In this document: positions 23,066-32,342 of the stretch, in pieces
How positions within the stretch are numbered: position 1 is the stretch's first letter
Layout of the letters: each line of letters opens with the position of its first letter
Assembly: GCA_050309435.1 (NCBI GenBank)
Contig: JBNRMJ010000017.1
Coordinates: forward strand, 1 to 47,103
DNA length: 47,103 nt
Direction: 5' to 3'
From: CAYXVJ01 sp050309435
Lineage (GTDB): Bacteria; Bacillota; Clostridia; Saccharofermentanales; Fastidiosipilaceae
Notes under the pieces: model-generated
What the model was told of the DNA's origin: nothing
Seen by the model: the letters and a program-made list of their open reading frames with translations, nothing else
Database searches by the model: none
Position numbers and translations under genes: made by a program

Positions 23066-24094
23066 TTAGAGACTGTCTCGAACTACCAATCTGGTTTCGA
23101 TTGACGTCCGTGTGGCCAGTGCATTGGGGTTATGGATCCGCCAGATCAGACGACGAACGCCTTCCCGGCCCATTACTTTCATCTCGACATGCGTTGTAGT
23201 TAAAGCCGGTACGGTTTGAATCGCAACCGAACTGTCATCGAAACCCAGGACGGCAATATCATCCGGAACACGCAGATTCATGCGGTTTAGGGCAACGATT
23301 AATTCTGCCGCGGCATCATCGTTCGAGCAGATAAAGGCTTTCGGCAACGAAGCAAGAGATTCCAGGAGTCTAATGATTTCATCGGTTTTGTGATCCACGA
23401 CCAGATTTTCAAGCTTATACAGAATAGACTTTTTCTCGAGTTCTTCCATATGCTCGGTATAGGTCAAGGATGGATTTTCTTCGCGCAGGCGATAAAGACA
23501 GCCGGAGTAGCGTTCCCGTATCGAAGTCGAGTATTCCAGATCACCGAAAAAGCCGATATCCCGATAGCCCTTACTGAGGACAAAGTCAGTCATTCGATAA
23601 GAGCCTTCGACGTTGGATGTCATAATACTGTCGATACTCAAGTGATGTGATATGTGGTCTACAGAAATGATATTTCTGGAATATAAGGCGAGCTTTTCAA
23701 GATAATCGTCTGGCACGACACCCAGAACAATGATGCCTGATATGCGCTTCTTTACAATGCATTCGGGTATGGCTTCCGGGATGTCGTCGTAGATTTCGAT
23801 TAATGTTCCATAGCCGTGGTCCGCTGCTTGTTCCTGAATACCGAGAAGAACCTGCGAGTAAAAGTTTGATGCGGAAAAATACCTGCGTTTCAAAATAATG
23901 CAAAAGTAATTATTCCGATAGGTTTTCTCGAAACGGGGATTCCCATGCATGTAACCGAGCTCATCGGCCAGGGACAGAACCTCGCGCCTTAATTCGTCGC
24001 TCACGCCCGGCTTGCCGTTCAAAGCCAGTGAAACAGCATTGATCGAGACACCCAGCCTTTTGGCCAGATCTTTCATCACGACTTTCTTACTCAT
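23066..24094 (-). CDS. LacI-family transcriptional regulator
   Basis: A 342-residue repressor. The helix-turn-helix 'VVMKDLAKRLGVSINAVSLA' and hinge region 'NGKPGVSDELRREVLSLADE' occupy residues about 5-45. The periplasmic-binding-like sugar domain follows ('GIIVLGVVPDDYLEK', 'IISVDHISHHLSIDSI', 'AFICSNDDAAAELIVALNRM', 'DIAVLGFDDSSVAIQTVPAL'). The ATG at 24094 overlaps the end of the upstream DUF1861 gene by eight bases, which fixes the start and shows coupling. It probably controls the divergent GH130-transporter operon and may be the protein that binds the GGTAAACG-type operators at 32277, 32331 and 34163. That link is inference; no copy of the motif was found in its own upstream region. 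Confidence 0.92.
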   Translation of the reverse strand: MSKKVVMKDLAKRLGVSINAVSLALNGKPGVSDELRREVLSLADELGYMHGNPRFEKTYRNNYFCIILKRRYFSASNFYSQVLLGIQEQAADHGYGTLIEIYDDIPEAIPECIVKKRISGIIVLGVVPDDYLEKLALYSRNIISVDHISHHLSIDSIMTSNVEGSYRMTDFVLSKGYRDIGFFGDLEYSTSIRERYSGCLYRLREENPSLTYTEHMEELEKKSILYKLENLVVDHKTDEIIRLLESLASLPKAFICSNDDAAAELIVALNRMNLRVPDDIAVLGFDDSSVAIQTVPALTTTHVEMKVMGREGVRRLIWRIHNPNALATRTSIETRLVVRDSL

Positions 24095-25085
24095 AAGCAA
24101 AGGGATCCTCAATCAAACGAACATGAGCCTCTGCATCGCCGGCGCCGCAGTAGAGGGCTGCTTCCTTATTATCCAAACGAAGCATACCGCCGCTAAAGAT
24201 TACATCAACGAGATCCTCGCGCTTCGATTCGCCTGCAGCGAAATCTTTCCGCTCCGCGATGATCCTCATGGGGCTGACAAGGTTCTTTTCGTAGTCCAGT
24301 GTAAAAGCACTCGCATAATAATGCCGATTGCCTTCCTCGTCGAAACGGGCAATATGAGACAAGATTCCGACAAGACTTCCGCCGAGCAGATGAACTTCAT
24401 TCGCGCCGCCCCATTCTTCCGGAAGGAACTGCTCCGTTAACAGTTGTGCACGCTTTATTACATCCATGCTCAGATCGGATAAAGAATCGAGGAGTATCCA
24501 ACCTATGGTTCCACGCCCGCCGACTTCGCCTTGGGGACGAGTCAGCAAGAGGACTCGACCGTCTTCCAGTTCTTTTAAGCGGATATCTTTCATACCCCAG
24601 GGACCGGCGAATATGCGTTCCAAGGTATAAATTGATGAGCCTTTATAAAACGCGGTCCGGTAATTGATACAGCCCGATTCGTCCTCTGTTATCTCGACAC
24701 CGCCGATCACGAGATCGCCGCTAATAACGGTCACGAAAGGATCTTGTAAACGGAGATCCGGCCCTTCTGTCTGTATCCAGTTACGCACTGCTGCAACTTT
24801 CCTCAATAATTCAGGAAGAGCATCGACCGAAACGTCCGTTATGATATTTTCCGCCTCGCTGTCCGCAGGTTTAAAGAATCCGATATGGCTATGTTCGGAA
24901 TCACGTGCTTCAACACGACCCAGTAGGAAAACATCCTTGTCCCGGATAAACGGTGCGGATATGTTGTATACGTCATACGCGTTGTCGATGACATTGAGTT
25001 TAAAGTTCAAACGACTGTCTGCCGCGGTGGATATGACTTTTTTTCGATGATCCGCCAGGAGATCAGACACTGTATTTACCGCCAT
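24087..25085 (-). CDS. DUF1861-family protein (probable beta-propeller glycan enzyme)
   Basis: A 332-residue cytoplasmic protein starting at ATG 25085 behind AAAGGAGT. Features are 'FLLGRVEARDSEHSHIGFF', 'LRLQDPFVTVISGDLVIGGV', 'IFAGPWGMKDIRLKELEDGR' and a C-terminal 'VIFSGGMLRLDNKEAALYCG'. Repeated short strand blocks ending in aspartate/glycine turns resemble five-bladed propeller glycosidases such as GH130 and GH43. DUF1861 genes often lie in mannoside and N-glycan utilisation loci. It is divergent from a GH130 gene and coupled to a LacI regulator. An enzymatic role on beta-mannosides is inferred, not shown here. Confidence 0.75.
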   Translation of the reverse strand: MAVNTVSDLLADHRKKVISTAADSRLNFKLNVIDNAYDVYNISAPFIRDKDVFLLGRVEARDSEHSHIGFFKPADSEAENIITDVSVDALPELLRKVAAVRNWIQTEGPDLRLQDPFVTVISGDLVIGGVEITEDESGCINYRTAFYKGSSIYTLERIFAGPWGMKDIRLKELEDGRVLLLTRPQGEVGGRGTIGWILLDSLSDLSMDVIKRAQLLTEQFLPEEWGGANEVHLLGGSLVGILSHIARFDEEGNRHYYASAFTLDYEKNLVSPMRIIAERKDFAAGESKREDLVDVIFSGGMLRLDNKEAALYCGAGDAEAHVRLIEDPFAYE

Positions 25086-25354
25086 AATAAACTCCTTTCG
25101 CTCTAGTTTGCCATCACATATTTGGCAAAGGTGTTTCAAGTAATTCAAGTGCAAAACAATATCTATCAATAATAGTCAAAATAATCAAGATGATGAAAGT
25201 ACGATAAATTTTTAAGCTATTCCATTTATGTATACGATATTACCATAAAAATTTACGAAAAGTATTAATAAAGTGATATTTTCAAGTAAAAAGTCATTGA
25301 ATTCAAGTTCTTAAGGGTTAAGAATATAGATAGGATACACAGGGAGGACGGCGT
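25086..25354. promoter_or_regulatory. AT-rich divergent intergenic region between DUF1861 and GH130 genes
   Basis: This 269-bp stretch is much richer in A and T than the genes on either side and must hold the promoters for both directions. I could not find a confident -35/-10 pair with 16-18 bp spacing. TTGAAT at 25297 is a possible -35 element for the rightward operon but lacks a well-placed -10 box. No open frame is seen. Confidence 0.4.
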
Positions 25355-26401
25355 ATGGATATTTTTGATCGCAGCAGCCTTAATCCGATCATCACGCCTG
25401 CAGATATTGAAGCAGACGATCGATTTGAAGTGATAGGCGCATTTAATCCCGCAGCGGTACTTGTCCGAGATGTGGTCAAACTTGTTTTCCGGGTAGCACT
25501 TCGACCCAAAGAGCAGGAAGCAGGCGAAGTATGGGCACCGGTATATGATTCTGCGATCGGCGATTACCGCATGTTAAAGAAGAGACGTGCTGATGTTGAT
25601 GATTCAGATCCTCGATTCTTCATGTCGAATGGGGAAATGTACCTGACCTCTGTTTCGGAATTCTACGAAGTCGACTTGGATTCGAATATGAAGCCGGTGG
25701 GAAAAGCTCGTCGCTTCATGGCGGCAGCCGATGACTCGGAAGCATACGGAATCGAAGATCCGCGTATAACTCTTATCGACGGGTTCTACTATATCCTTTA
25801 TACGGCGGTTTCGAAACACGGCCAGGCAGTTGCATTGGCTCGTACTTCTGACTTTGAGACGGTGGAACGCAGGGGAATCGTGCTTCCTCCGAATAATAAG
25901 GACTGTGTTCTTTTTCCGAGGCTGATAGAAGGTCGATATCATATGATTCATCGGCCGACTGCAGGTGGCGTTCCTAAACCGGAGATGTGGCATACCTCTT
26001 CACCTGATCTCATATCCTGGGGGCCACATCGTTTCCTGGCATCTCCCGGAGACAGATGGGAGAGCGGAAGAATCGGTGCGGGAGGACCGCCCGTCGAAAC
26101 GGATGAAGGCTGGCTTCTCTTTTATCACGGGGCGGATCCGAAGCACTATTACAGGATGGGTGTTATGCTGTTGGATTTACAGAAACCCTGGAAAATCAAA
26201 TGGCGCAGCCAAGAACCCTTCTTCGAACCTGTTGAGAAATATGAGAAAAAAGGATTCTTCGGAGATGTGGTTTTCGGCACGGCCATCATGGAACGGGATG
26301 ATCGGCTCTTCATGTTTTATGGCGCTTCTGATACGACCTGCTGTGTAGCAAGCGTAAAAAAGAAGACTTTATTATCTGAGATTCGCTCTCGGATGAGCTA
26401 G
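25355..26401 (+). CDS. GH130-family beta-mannoside phosphorylase or hydrolase
   Basis: A 348-residue five-bladed beta-propeller protein without signal peptide. The family signature 'YGIEDPRITLIDGFYYILYT' carries D135, the expected proton donor. Other family features are 'ALARTSDFETVERRGIVLPP', 'HRPTAGGVPKPEMWHTSSPD' and 'GGPPVETDEGWLLFYHGAD'. GH130 enzymes phosphorolyse or hydrolyse beta-mannosyl linkages, such as Man-beta-1,4-GlcNAc or beta-1,2-mannobiose. The start has GGGAGGACG upstream. It opens an operon with a complete ABC importer. The specificity cannot be fixed from sequence alone; nearby NagA and NagB make a mannosyl-GlcNAc substrate plausible. Confidence 0.88.
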   Translation: MDIFDRSSLNPIITPADIEADDRFEVIGAFNPAAVLVRDVVKLVFRVALRPKEQEAGEVWAPVYDSAIGDYRMLKKRRADVDDSDPRFFMSNGEMYLTSVSEFYEVDLDSNMKPVGKARRFMAAADDSEAYGIEDPRITLIDGFYYILYTAVSKHGQAVALARTSDFETVERRGIVLPPNNKDCVLFPRLIEGRYHMIHRPTAGGVPKPEMWHTSSPDLISWGPHRFLASPGDRWESGRIGAGGPPVETDEGWLLFYHGADPKHYYRMGVMLLDLQKPWKIKWRSQEPFFEPVEKYEKKGFFGDVVFGTAIMERDDRLFMFYGASDTTCCVASVKKKTLLSEIRSRMS

Positions 26402-26422
26402 ATGCAGTAAGGAGGAGAACAT

Positions 26423-27394
26423 ATGGCGTCCGATACGAATCGTAAGTCAGGAAAAGGTCTGAAGAATCTCGGTTTGATTAAGGACATTCGCGATAATCCG
26501 TTTTCGTATATTATCGCATTGCCGGCTATTATTTATGTTCTGATATACAGTTATCTTACCTACCCCTATATTGCGATCGCTTTTCAGAGATACAGTTATC
26601 AGAATAATACGATTTTCGACATTTTATTCCGCGGCAACTGGGTCGGCCTGAGAAATTTCCGATTCTTTTTCGAATCAAATCAGGCCTTTCGCGTGACGGC
26701 GAATACCTTGATCTTAAATATTTTGTTTATCACCTTCGGAACCTTAACAGCTGTGGCGCTGGCCATATTGGTAAGCGAGATGTATTGGCGAAAAGCCGCG
26801 AAAGTATCGCAGTCCGTGATGTTGTTTCCGAACTATATTTCATGGGTCATTATCAGCTTTATCCTGACCAGCTTCCTGTCAACCGAACATGGTTTGATCA
26901 ATAAAGCGCTGGTAAGTTTAGGTTACAGCAGGGTGAACTGGTATACCGAAGCCGGATACTGGAGAGCTATTCTTGTCGTCTTGAATGTCTGGAAAGGTGC
27001 GGGCATGTCATCCATCATATATCTGGCTGCCATCGCCGGTATTGATAACTCATTATATGAAGTTGCGATGATAGACGGTGCGACTCGTTGGCAGCGGATA
27101 CGTTTTATAACGATACCGATGATTACGCCGACGATTCTGATCCTGACCCTTTTGTCCATCGGTAAGATCATGTACGGTGACTTCGGCATGATCTACGCGC
27201 TCGTAGGCGATAACGGAACGCTTTATCGGACGACGGATATTATCGATACGTACATTTTCAGATCGTTACGACAAGTCGGAGACCCTGCTCAATCGATGGC
27301 GATCGGACTTTTCCAGTCGGTTATCGGCTTTGTCATGGTCTTCGGTTCAAATGCTCTGGTCCGTAAGGTTTATCCTGACGGCGCGCTCTACTAA
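26423..27394 (+). CDS. LplB-family sugar ABC transporter permease
   Basis: A 323-residue membrane protein of the LplB/YteP type, which imports complex glycans. It has a basic N-terminus, a first membrane segment 'YIIALPAIIYVLIYSYLTYP' at about 30-50, about six segments in total, and the EAA loop 'LYEVAMIDGATRWQRIRFIT' near 212-231. 'TDIIDTYIFRSLRQVGDPAQ' and the C-terminal 'KVYPDGALY' are typical of this group. It starts 21 bp after GH130 behind AAGGAGGAG. Confidence 0.93.
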   Translation: MASDTNRKSGKGLKNLGLIKDIRDNPFSYIIALPAIIYVLIYSYLTYPYIAIAFQRYSYQNNTIFDILFRGNWVGLRNFRFFFESNQAFRVTANTLILNILFITFGTLTAVALAILVSEMYWRKAAKVSQSVMLFPNYISWVIISFILTSFLSTEHGLINKALVSLGYSRVNWYTEAGYWRAILVVLNVWKGAGMSSIIYLAAIAGIDNSLYEVAMIDGATRWQRIRFITIPMITPTILILTLLSIGKIMYGDFGMIYALVGDNGTLYRTTDIIDTYIFRSLRQVGDPAQSMAIGLFQSVIGFVMVFGSNALVRKVYPDGALY

Positions 27395-27407
27395 GGAGGA
27401 GATAAGA

Positions 27408-28292
27408 ATGGACAAGGTTAGACATCAACTCCGTATATCGGATTTCATTATCGGAGCGATCGTCATACTTTATGCGCTTGCTTGCCTGCTTCCGATGTTA
27501 TTGACCTTTATGGTATCGATCACCGAAGAATCCGTCATTCAGCGTTACGGTTATTCTTTCTTTCCCCGGGATATTTCGTTTTACGCTTATAACCTGATGT
27601 TTCGACGCGGCAGCAGTGTTCTCAACGGCTATATGATATCGATTTTTATCACGGTCGTCGGCACCACGATCGCTGTTTTGATTACCGGTTTATGTGCTTA
27701 TACGCTGGCGAATAAACGAGTACGGTATCGCAACTTCCTGAACTTATTCTTCTTTATTCCGCTGGTTTTCTCATCCGGTATCGTTCCGTGGTACCTGATC
27801 AATCACCGAATGGGTCTGGTCAACAATCTTGCGGCTTTGCTGATTCCAAGCCTGCTATTCAACACCTATAACATGTTTCTTGTCAGAAACTATATGAACA
27901 CACTGCCCGATTCTCTTCGGGAATCGGCCACGATCGACGGGGCCAACGATGCTGTCGTGGCCATTCGTATTTACCTGCCCCTGAGTTTACCGGTCATGGC
28001 AACCGTCACCTTGTTTTATGCTCTGGCCTACTGGAATGACTGGTGGAATGCCATCATGCTGGTAGATAACAAGAAACTCTATCCGATTCAGTACCTGCTG
28101 CTCCAGTTAAAATCTCAGATTTCAATGCTTCGGGATCTGCAGTTTTTGTCCGGAACAGGCTCAATGACACCACCTACAGAATCACTGAAAATGGCAACAG
28201 CTATCGTCACTATTGGCCCGATTGCTCTTCTATATCCGTTCCTGCAACGCTACTACGTTAAAGGACTGGTTGTAGGATCGGTGAAGGGCTAA
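27408..28292 (+). CDS. YtcP/LplC-family sugar ABC transporter permease
   Basis: A 294-residue membrane protein. The ATG at 27408 with AAGGAGGAG upstream is chosen over an in-frame ATG at 27330 inside the preceding gene. There are six hydrophobic segments, beginning 'FIIGAIVILYALACLLPMLL'. The EAA loop is 'LRESATIDGANDAVVAIRIY' near 184-203, and 'TPPTESLKMATAIVTIGPIA' and the 'YYVKGLVVGSVKG' end are hallmarks of the family. It pairs with the LplB subunit. Confidence 0.93.
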   Translation: MDKVRHQLRISDFIIGAIVILYALACLLPMLLTFMVSITEESVIQRYGYSFFPRDISFYAYNLMFRRGSSVLNGYMISIFITVVGTTIAVLITGLCAYTLANKRVRYRNFLNLFFFIPLVFSSGIVPWYLINHRMGLVNNLAALLIPSLLFNTYNMFLVRNYMNTLPDSLRESATIDGANDAVVAIRIYLPLSLPVMATVTLFYALAYWNDWWNAIMLVDNKKLYPIQYLLLQLKSQISMLRDLQFLSGTGSMTPPTESLKMATAIVTIGPIALLYPFLQRYYVKGLVVGSVKG

Positions 28293-28312
28293 GAATTAAG
28301 GAGGAATGTCAA

Positions 28313-29875
28313 ATGAAGAAGAAATTGGCCTCAGCACTCAGCTTACTGCTGACCTTGGGAATTGTCGCCTCGTGTTCGCCGGGTACGAACGGCACGGAAT
28401 CCGTAACGACAAGCGAAGGCGCAACAACCGGCGGCAGCACGACACAGGGAAGCACCGAGACAGGCGATGATGAAACTGTTCCGATGTTGTATGTCGTTCC
28501 CGGAGACGAGCCTGCCGAACTGGGCCCTGCACTCGAACTGATTAACGAGGAAATCGCTAAAGATAAAGGCGGTGTAGAAGTCAGTTTGCAGTATATTCCG
28601 TGGGATGCCTGGGATCAGCGTTTAAACCTCATGCTGTCTACCGGTGAGAAGTTTGATATGTTCACGGTTATGAACGACCGCGTAACGATCAGCAACTATG
28701 CATCCAGAAATGCTCTGGCCGACTTAACGGATATCGTTGCAGAGTATGGCGAAAACATTCTGAAGTATAACCCGGAAATCATGATGCAGTCGGGTATGGT
28801 TGACGGTCGTCAGTATGCGATCCCCGCTTACTGGTTTGAAAGCGCTCTGGGTCCGGAGCTGACTATGCGTAAAGATATCATGGAGAAGTATGGTATCGAA
28901 AAAGAACCGGAAACATTCGAAGAGTTAACAGAACAGTTTGAAAAAGTGATGGCCGAGTGGGAAGGCCCCGTTAAACCTTATTTCCCGCTTATAGGTGCAG
29001 GCTCGTATGATTTTGGTCTGATGAACAAAACGTACGACGAATATCCGTTCTTTGTCTATGACGGTATCTTCTTTGTCACGCAAGATGGTAAAGTTCAAAA
29101 CTTCTTTGAGACGGATGTATTTGCCCAAAACAGCAAGAATGCCCGGATCTGGTATGAAAAAGGTTTGATTAATCCTGATGTACTGGTCTACACGAATGAT
29201 CAGCTGACCAATCAGTTGAACTCCGGCGATTGGTTTATTCATCCCGGTACGATTGGTAATATCGAACCGCTTAAAGCCAACTACCCGGATATCACCGTAG
29301 ATGATTTCCTGTGGATAGATTTCGCACCGGACAAACCCGACGTACGTCCCTATGGTACCAGAAACATGCAGGCGATACCTCTGTCCAGCGAACATCCGGA
29401 AGCAGGCGTAAAGTTCATCAACTGGCTCTATGCGGATCAGGATAACTATGACTTGTTCATGTACGGACGCGAAGGCATCGATTACGATAAAGTCGAACCC
29501 AAGGGTCGTGTATCCATCATTGACCCGGCATACAACACACCGCTTTACTATTTCTCCGACTGGATGATCGGTAACGTGCAGTTTGAGCGCACGGATGTGA
29601 ATGCACCGACCGTCACGAATGAAAACCTCTATGTGGCAAACGAGAATGCCGTGGACAGCATCGCTGCGGGTATGCAGTTTGATGCTTCCGAAGTACAGAC
29701 GCTTCTGGCTGATGTCAAGACCCAAATGTCTGCTGCCATCGCTCCGATTGCTACCGGTGTCAAGACTTATGACGATAACATCGACGAAGCTCTGGATCTC
29801 TTGAAAAAGGCCGGTATAGATGATCTGATCGCCGAATTCCAGGCACAATTGGATGCTCATCTGGCAAGCAACTAA
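28313..29875 (+). CDS. LplA-like extracellular solute-binding lipoprotein
   Basis: A 520-residue lipoprotein. The signal peptide 'MKKKLASALSLLLTLGIVAS' ends in a VASC lipobox (C21), followed by a threonine/serine/glycine-rich tether to about residue 55 and a large family 1 binding domain. The domain contains 'WDAWDQRLNLMLSTGEKFDM', 'AIPAYWFESALGPELTMRKD' and 'EHPEAGVKFINWLYADQDNY', features of the LplA subgroup that binds large oligosaccharides. It closes the LplB-LplC-LplA importer and has AAGGAGGAA before its start. Confidence 0.93.
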   Translation: MKKKLASALSLLLTLGIVASCSPGTNGTESVTTSEGATTGGSTTQGSTETGDDETVPMLYVVPGDEPAELGPALELINEEIAKDKGGVEVSLQYIPWDAWDQRLNLMLSTGEKFDMFTVMNDRVTISNYASRNALADLTDIVAEYGENILKYNPEIMMQSGMVDGRQYAIPAYWFESALGPELTMRKDIMEKYGIEKEPETFEELTEQFEKVMAEWEGPVKPYFPLIGAGSYDFGLMNKTYDEYPFFVYDGIFFVTQDGKVQNFFETDVFAQNSKNARIWYEKGLINPDVLVYTNDQLTNQLNSGDWFIHPGTIGNIEPLKANYPDITVDDFLWIDFAPDKPDVRPYGTRNMQAIPLSSEHPEAGVKFINWLYADQDNYDLFMYGREGIDYDKVEPKGRVSIIDPAYNTPLYYFSDWMIGNVQFERTDVNAPTVTNENLYVANENAVDSIAAGMQFDASEVQTLLADVKTQMSAAIAPIATGVKTYDDNIDEALDLLKKAGIDDLIAEFQAQLDAHLASN

Positions 29876-29912
29876 TCAACTGAATCTCATGTATGCTTAA
29901 TTACTCTCTAAG

Positions 29913-29953
29913 AAGGCCCGGATGTCTGCAATATGACATACGGGTCTTCTTCT
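29913..29953 (+). terminator. Terminator-like hairpin after the solute-binding gene
   Basis: AAGGCCCGGATGT (from 29913) pairs with ACATACGGGTCTT (to 29948) with one mismatch and one wobble, followed by a T-rich tail. It lies 38 bp after the lplA-like stop and separates it from the ADP-ribosylglycohydrolase-family gene. Confidence 0.78.
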
Positions 29954-30064
29954 TGGCTGTTTTTCCTGTTGATTCTAAAGACAGATAAAGATTTAATTGA
30001 TAGAATGTCTTTGCATTTGAACAGAAGATACATCAATATTACAAAAAAGAATTGAGGAAAAGAA

Positions 30065-31951
30065 ATGAGCGGCAAGATCATACTCAATGAAAAAGATTAC
30101 TACGAAAAGGTATATGGCGGATGGCTCGGGAAAAATATCGGAGGAACGCTGGGCGAACCGATGGAAGGTAGAATGGAAGTGCTTGATCTGAGCTTCTACC
30201 CGCGCCTTTTCGACGGTCCTTTACCCAATGATGATCTTGACTTGCAGCTGGTATGGCTTCATGCCGTCGAGCAGTACGGCGCCCGCTTGACTGCAGAAGA
30301 TTTGGGGAAAGCCTGGCTGGAACATGTTTTCTTTCCTTATGATGAATATGGTTATGCCTTGACGAATCTTCGCAGAGGATTGCAGCCGCCCGTGGCAGGC
30401 TGGTTTGGCAATCCGTTTACTCATTGCATGGGATCTCCGATTCGTTCGGAAATCTGGGGTATGCTGGCACCGGGCACGCCCGATATTGCCGCTCGATACG
30501 CCTGGCAGGATGCTATCGTGGATCATGCAGGCGGAGAAGGTGTATATGGCGAAATGTTCTTTGCCGCGATTGAGAGTGCCGCTTTCATTATCAGCGATGT
30601 GAATCAATTGCTGGATATCGGTATGTCTGTTATTCCGGCTGACTCACGTGTGGCTCAGGCTGTCAATGATCTTCGAAAATGGCATCGTGAAGGGAAGGAT
30701 TGGCTGGAATCAAGAAGTCTGGTCCTCGAACACCACGGACGTCCGAACTTTACAGATGCACCTCAGAATATTGCCTTTACTATTCTTGGCTGGCTGTATG
30801 GCGAAGATTTCGGCGATGCGATCTTGAAAGCCGTTAACTGCGGATATGATACGGACTGTACCGGGGCGACGCTCGGTGCAATCCTTGGCATTATTCACGG
30901 CAGAGATTATTTTCCTGAGAAGTGGATCCAACCAGTCGGAGACCGTATCGCGGTTAGCCCTCCGATCAAGGGATTTCCTTATCCGAGAGATTTAGACGAG
31001 CTAGCCCGAAGAACCATGACAGCAGCCAGAGAAGTCCTGGCAGCCTGGTCTTCGCCGGTTATACTCTCGTCTAGCGAAGAGAGTCGTTTACCCGATGACT
31101 ACGCGGCAGAGAATTTTATGACGGCATATGAGCTGGAATCCTTATGGAACTACAAGCCCTGGGTCGATACCCGAAGCGTACCTCCGGGTAGCAGGAGATC
31201 TTTATCCGTAGCCATCGATTACGGTCCGGATGGCCCGGCGATCGGCCAATCTCAAAGTAAAGAGATCCAAATTCGCGTTGCAAACCATACCGAAGAAAGA
31301 TGGGAAGGTCGCTTGACTTTATCTTTACCGGAAGGATGGTCAGGTCCGTCCGGTCTGGACTATGAAATCGGATGCGGCGAGACGCTTGCTTATCCTGTCA
31401 AGGTGGTTTCGGCCGAGCGTATCGATGCTTCTTACGATATAGTCTTGAACATCGAGCGTTTCCACGACGATTCGCCCTGGATGAGTTATCCTGTTCGTTT
31501 TTCGCTTGTTTCCGCTTGCCATCTGTCCGTCTATGCGCCGGGATCAAGCGAAGCGGTGAATCTGGACTCTCCGTCGAACCGTGTCGCGTTCGAAAGAGTG
31601 CTGGATGACATGCCTATGGGTCGTTATAAACTCCGCACAGCATTACAGAATCCGCGTGAAAGATATGTTCGCCTGATTGCAGATACAAAGGGAGCCGTTA
31701 AAGCGACGCTTAACGGCAAGCTCTTGTTTGAAGACAGAAACGAAACAACCTTGATACCGGCATATCACCGCTCGGCTGTATCCAAGCAAGCCGAGATTCT
31801 GCTTCCGGCAGGTAAATCAATTTTTGAAGTCGAAGTCGAGAAATGCAGTGATGAGCTCGAGCTGTACCTGCTGGTCGTCGCGACAAAAGAATGCAAAACA
31901 CCCGGAATGAACTATTACTTTAACGACATTCTTTTCGTTCGGGAAGACTAA
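30065..31951 (+). CDS. ADP-ribosylglycohydrolase-family enzyme with C-terminal beta-sandwich domain
   Basis: A 628-residue cytoplasmic protein. The N-terminal all-helical ARH fold (residues about 8-320) shows 'GGWLGKNIGGTLGEPMEG', the first metal site 'NDDLDLQL' (D56, D57) and the second metal site 'DTDCTGATLG' (D262, D264), all intact. Residues about 370-470 and 480-628 look like beta-sandwich domains ('IQIRVANHTEERWEGRLTLS'), absent from true ADP-ribosyl hydrolases. Such long members are common in carbohydrate clusters and may cleave N- or O-glycosides rather than ADP-ribose. GAGGAAAAG precedes the start. The substrate is unknown. Confidence 0.8.
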   Translation: MSGKIILNEKDYYEKVYGGWLGKNIGGTLGEPMEGRMEVLDLSFYPRLFDGPLPNDDLDLQLVWLHAVEQYGARLTAEDLGKAWLEHVFFPYDEYGYALTNLRRGLQPPVAGWFGNPFTHCMGSPIRSEIWGMLAPGTPDIAARYAWQDAIVDHAGGEGVYGEMFFAAIESAAFIISDVNQLLDIGMSVIPADSRVAQAVNDLRKWHREGKDWLESRSLVLEHHGRPNFTDAPQNIAFTILGWLYGEDFGDAILKAVNCGYDTDCTGATLGAILGIIHGRDYFPEKWIQPVGDRIAVSPPIKGFPYPRDLDELARRTMTAAREVLAAWSSPVILSSSEESRLPDDYAAENFMTAYELESLWNYKPWVDTRSVPPGSRRSLSVAIDYGPDGPAIGQSQSKEIQIRVANHTEERWEGRLTLSLPEGWSGPSGLDYEIGCGETLAYPVKVVSAERIDASYDIVLNIERFHDDSPWMSYPVRFSLVSACHLSVYAPGSSEAVNLDSPSNRVAFERVLDDMPMGRYKLRTALQNPRERYVRLIADTKGAVKATLNGKLLFEDRNETTLIPAYHRSAVSKQAEILLPAGKSIFEVEVEKCSDELELYLLVVATKECKTPGMNYYFNDILFVRED

Positions 31952-32014
31952 CCGAGTCCCATTGGCTGACATAATGAGGACAAGTATGCCTTGTGTACCG
32001 GGTACATTCTGATG

Positions 32015-32054
32015 AGAAAGAAGTATTCTTCCTGCGAAGAGAATACTTCTTTCT
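32015..32054 (+). terminator. Terminator after the ADP-ribosylglycohydrolase-family gene
   Basis: GAAAGAAGTATTC (32015-32027) pairs perfectly with GAATACTTCTTTC (32041-32053). It lies 63 bp after the stop codon. The T tract is short, so strength is moderate. The remaining sequence to 32237 shows no gene. Confidence 0.75.
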
Positions 32055-32237
32055 ACGTTATTGTGCCTGTTTGATATGCCATACCTTATAACTTCAATTA
32101 ATCGAGATATGCAGCAACTTTATGTCGTTTGCAAAAGGATTGAACGATCATCTTTTATACAGCAGTATTTACAAAGCTAACGTCAGAAAAAACGACTTAA
32201 AAATCGCCTTCAATATTCATTTGATACAAAATCTCTG

Positions 32238-32266
32238 TTGACATTCACGGCTTCGGGTTTTATACT
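32238..32266 (+). promoter_or_regulatory. Strong sigma-A promoter
   Basis: A perfect TTGACA (32238-32243), a 17-bp spacer and TATACT (32261-32266) give a near-consensus promoter. Transcription should start near 32273, immediately before a LacI-type operator. It is followed by a leader of about 200 bp and then the fused secreted-protein/permease remnant. Confidence 0.85.
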
Positions 32267-32276
32267 AAGCGCACAA

Positions 32277-32342
32277 GGTAAACGATTACCCAACATTTTC
32301 ACCAATTTTTACCGCGATAAAATGATCGATTAAACGTTTACC
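32277..32342. promoter_or_regulatory. Pair of LacI-type operators downstream of the promoter
   Basis: GGTAAACGATTACC at 32277-32290 is a near-perfect inverted repeat around CG. TTAAACGTTTACC lies at 32330-32342 and contains the perfect palindrome TAAACGTTTA. The centres are about 52 bp apart, near five helical turns. The same motif recurs at 34163-34179. The central AACGNTT pattern is typical of LacI/GalR-family operators. Binding here would block transcription from the promoter just upstream. Confidence 0.72.
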
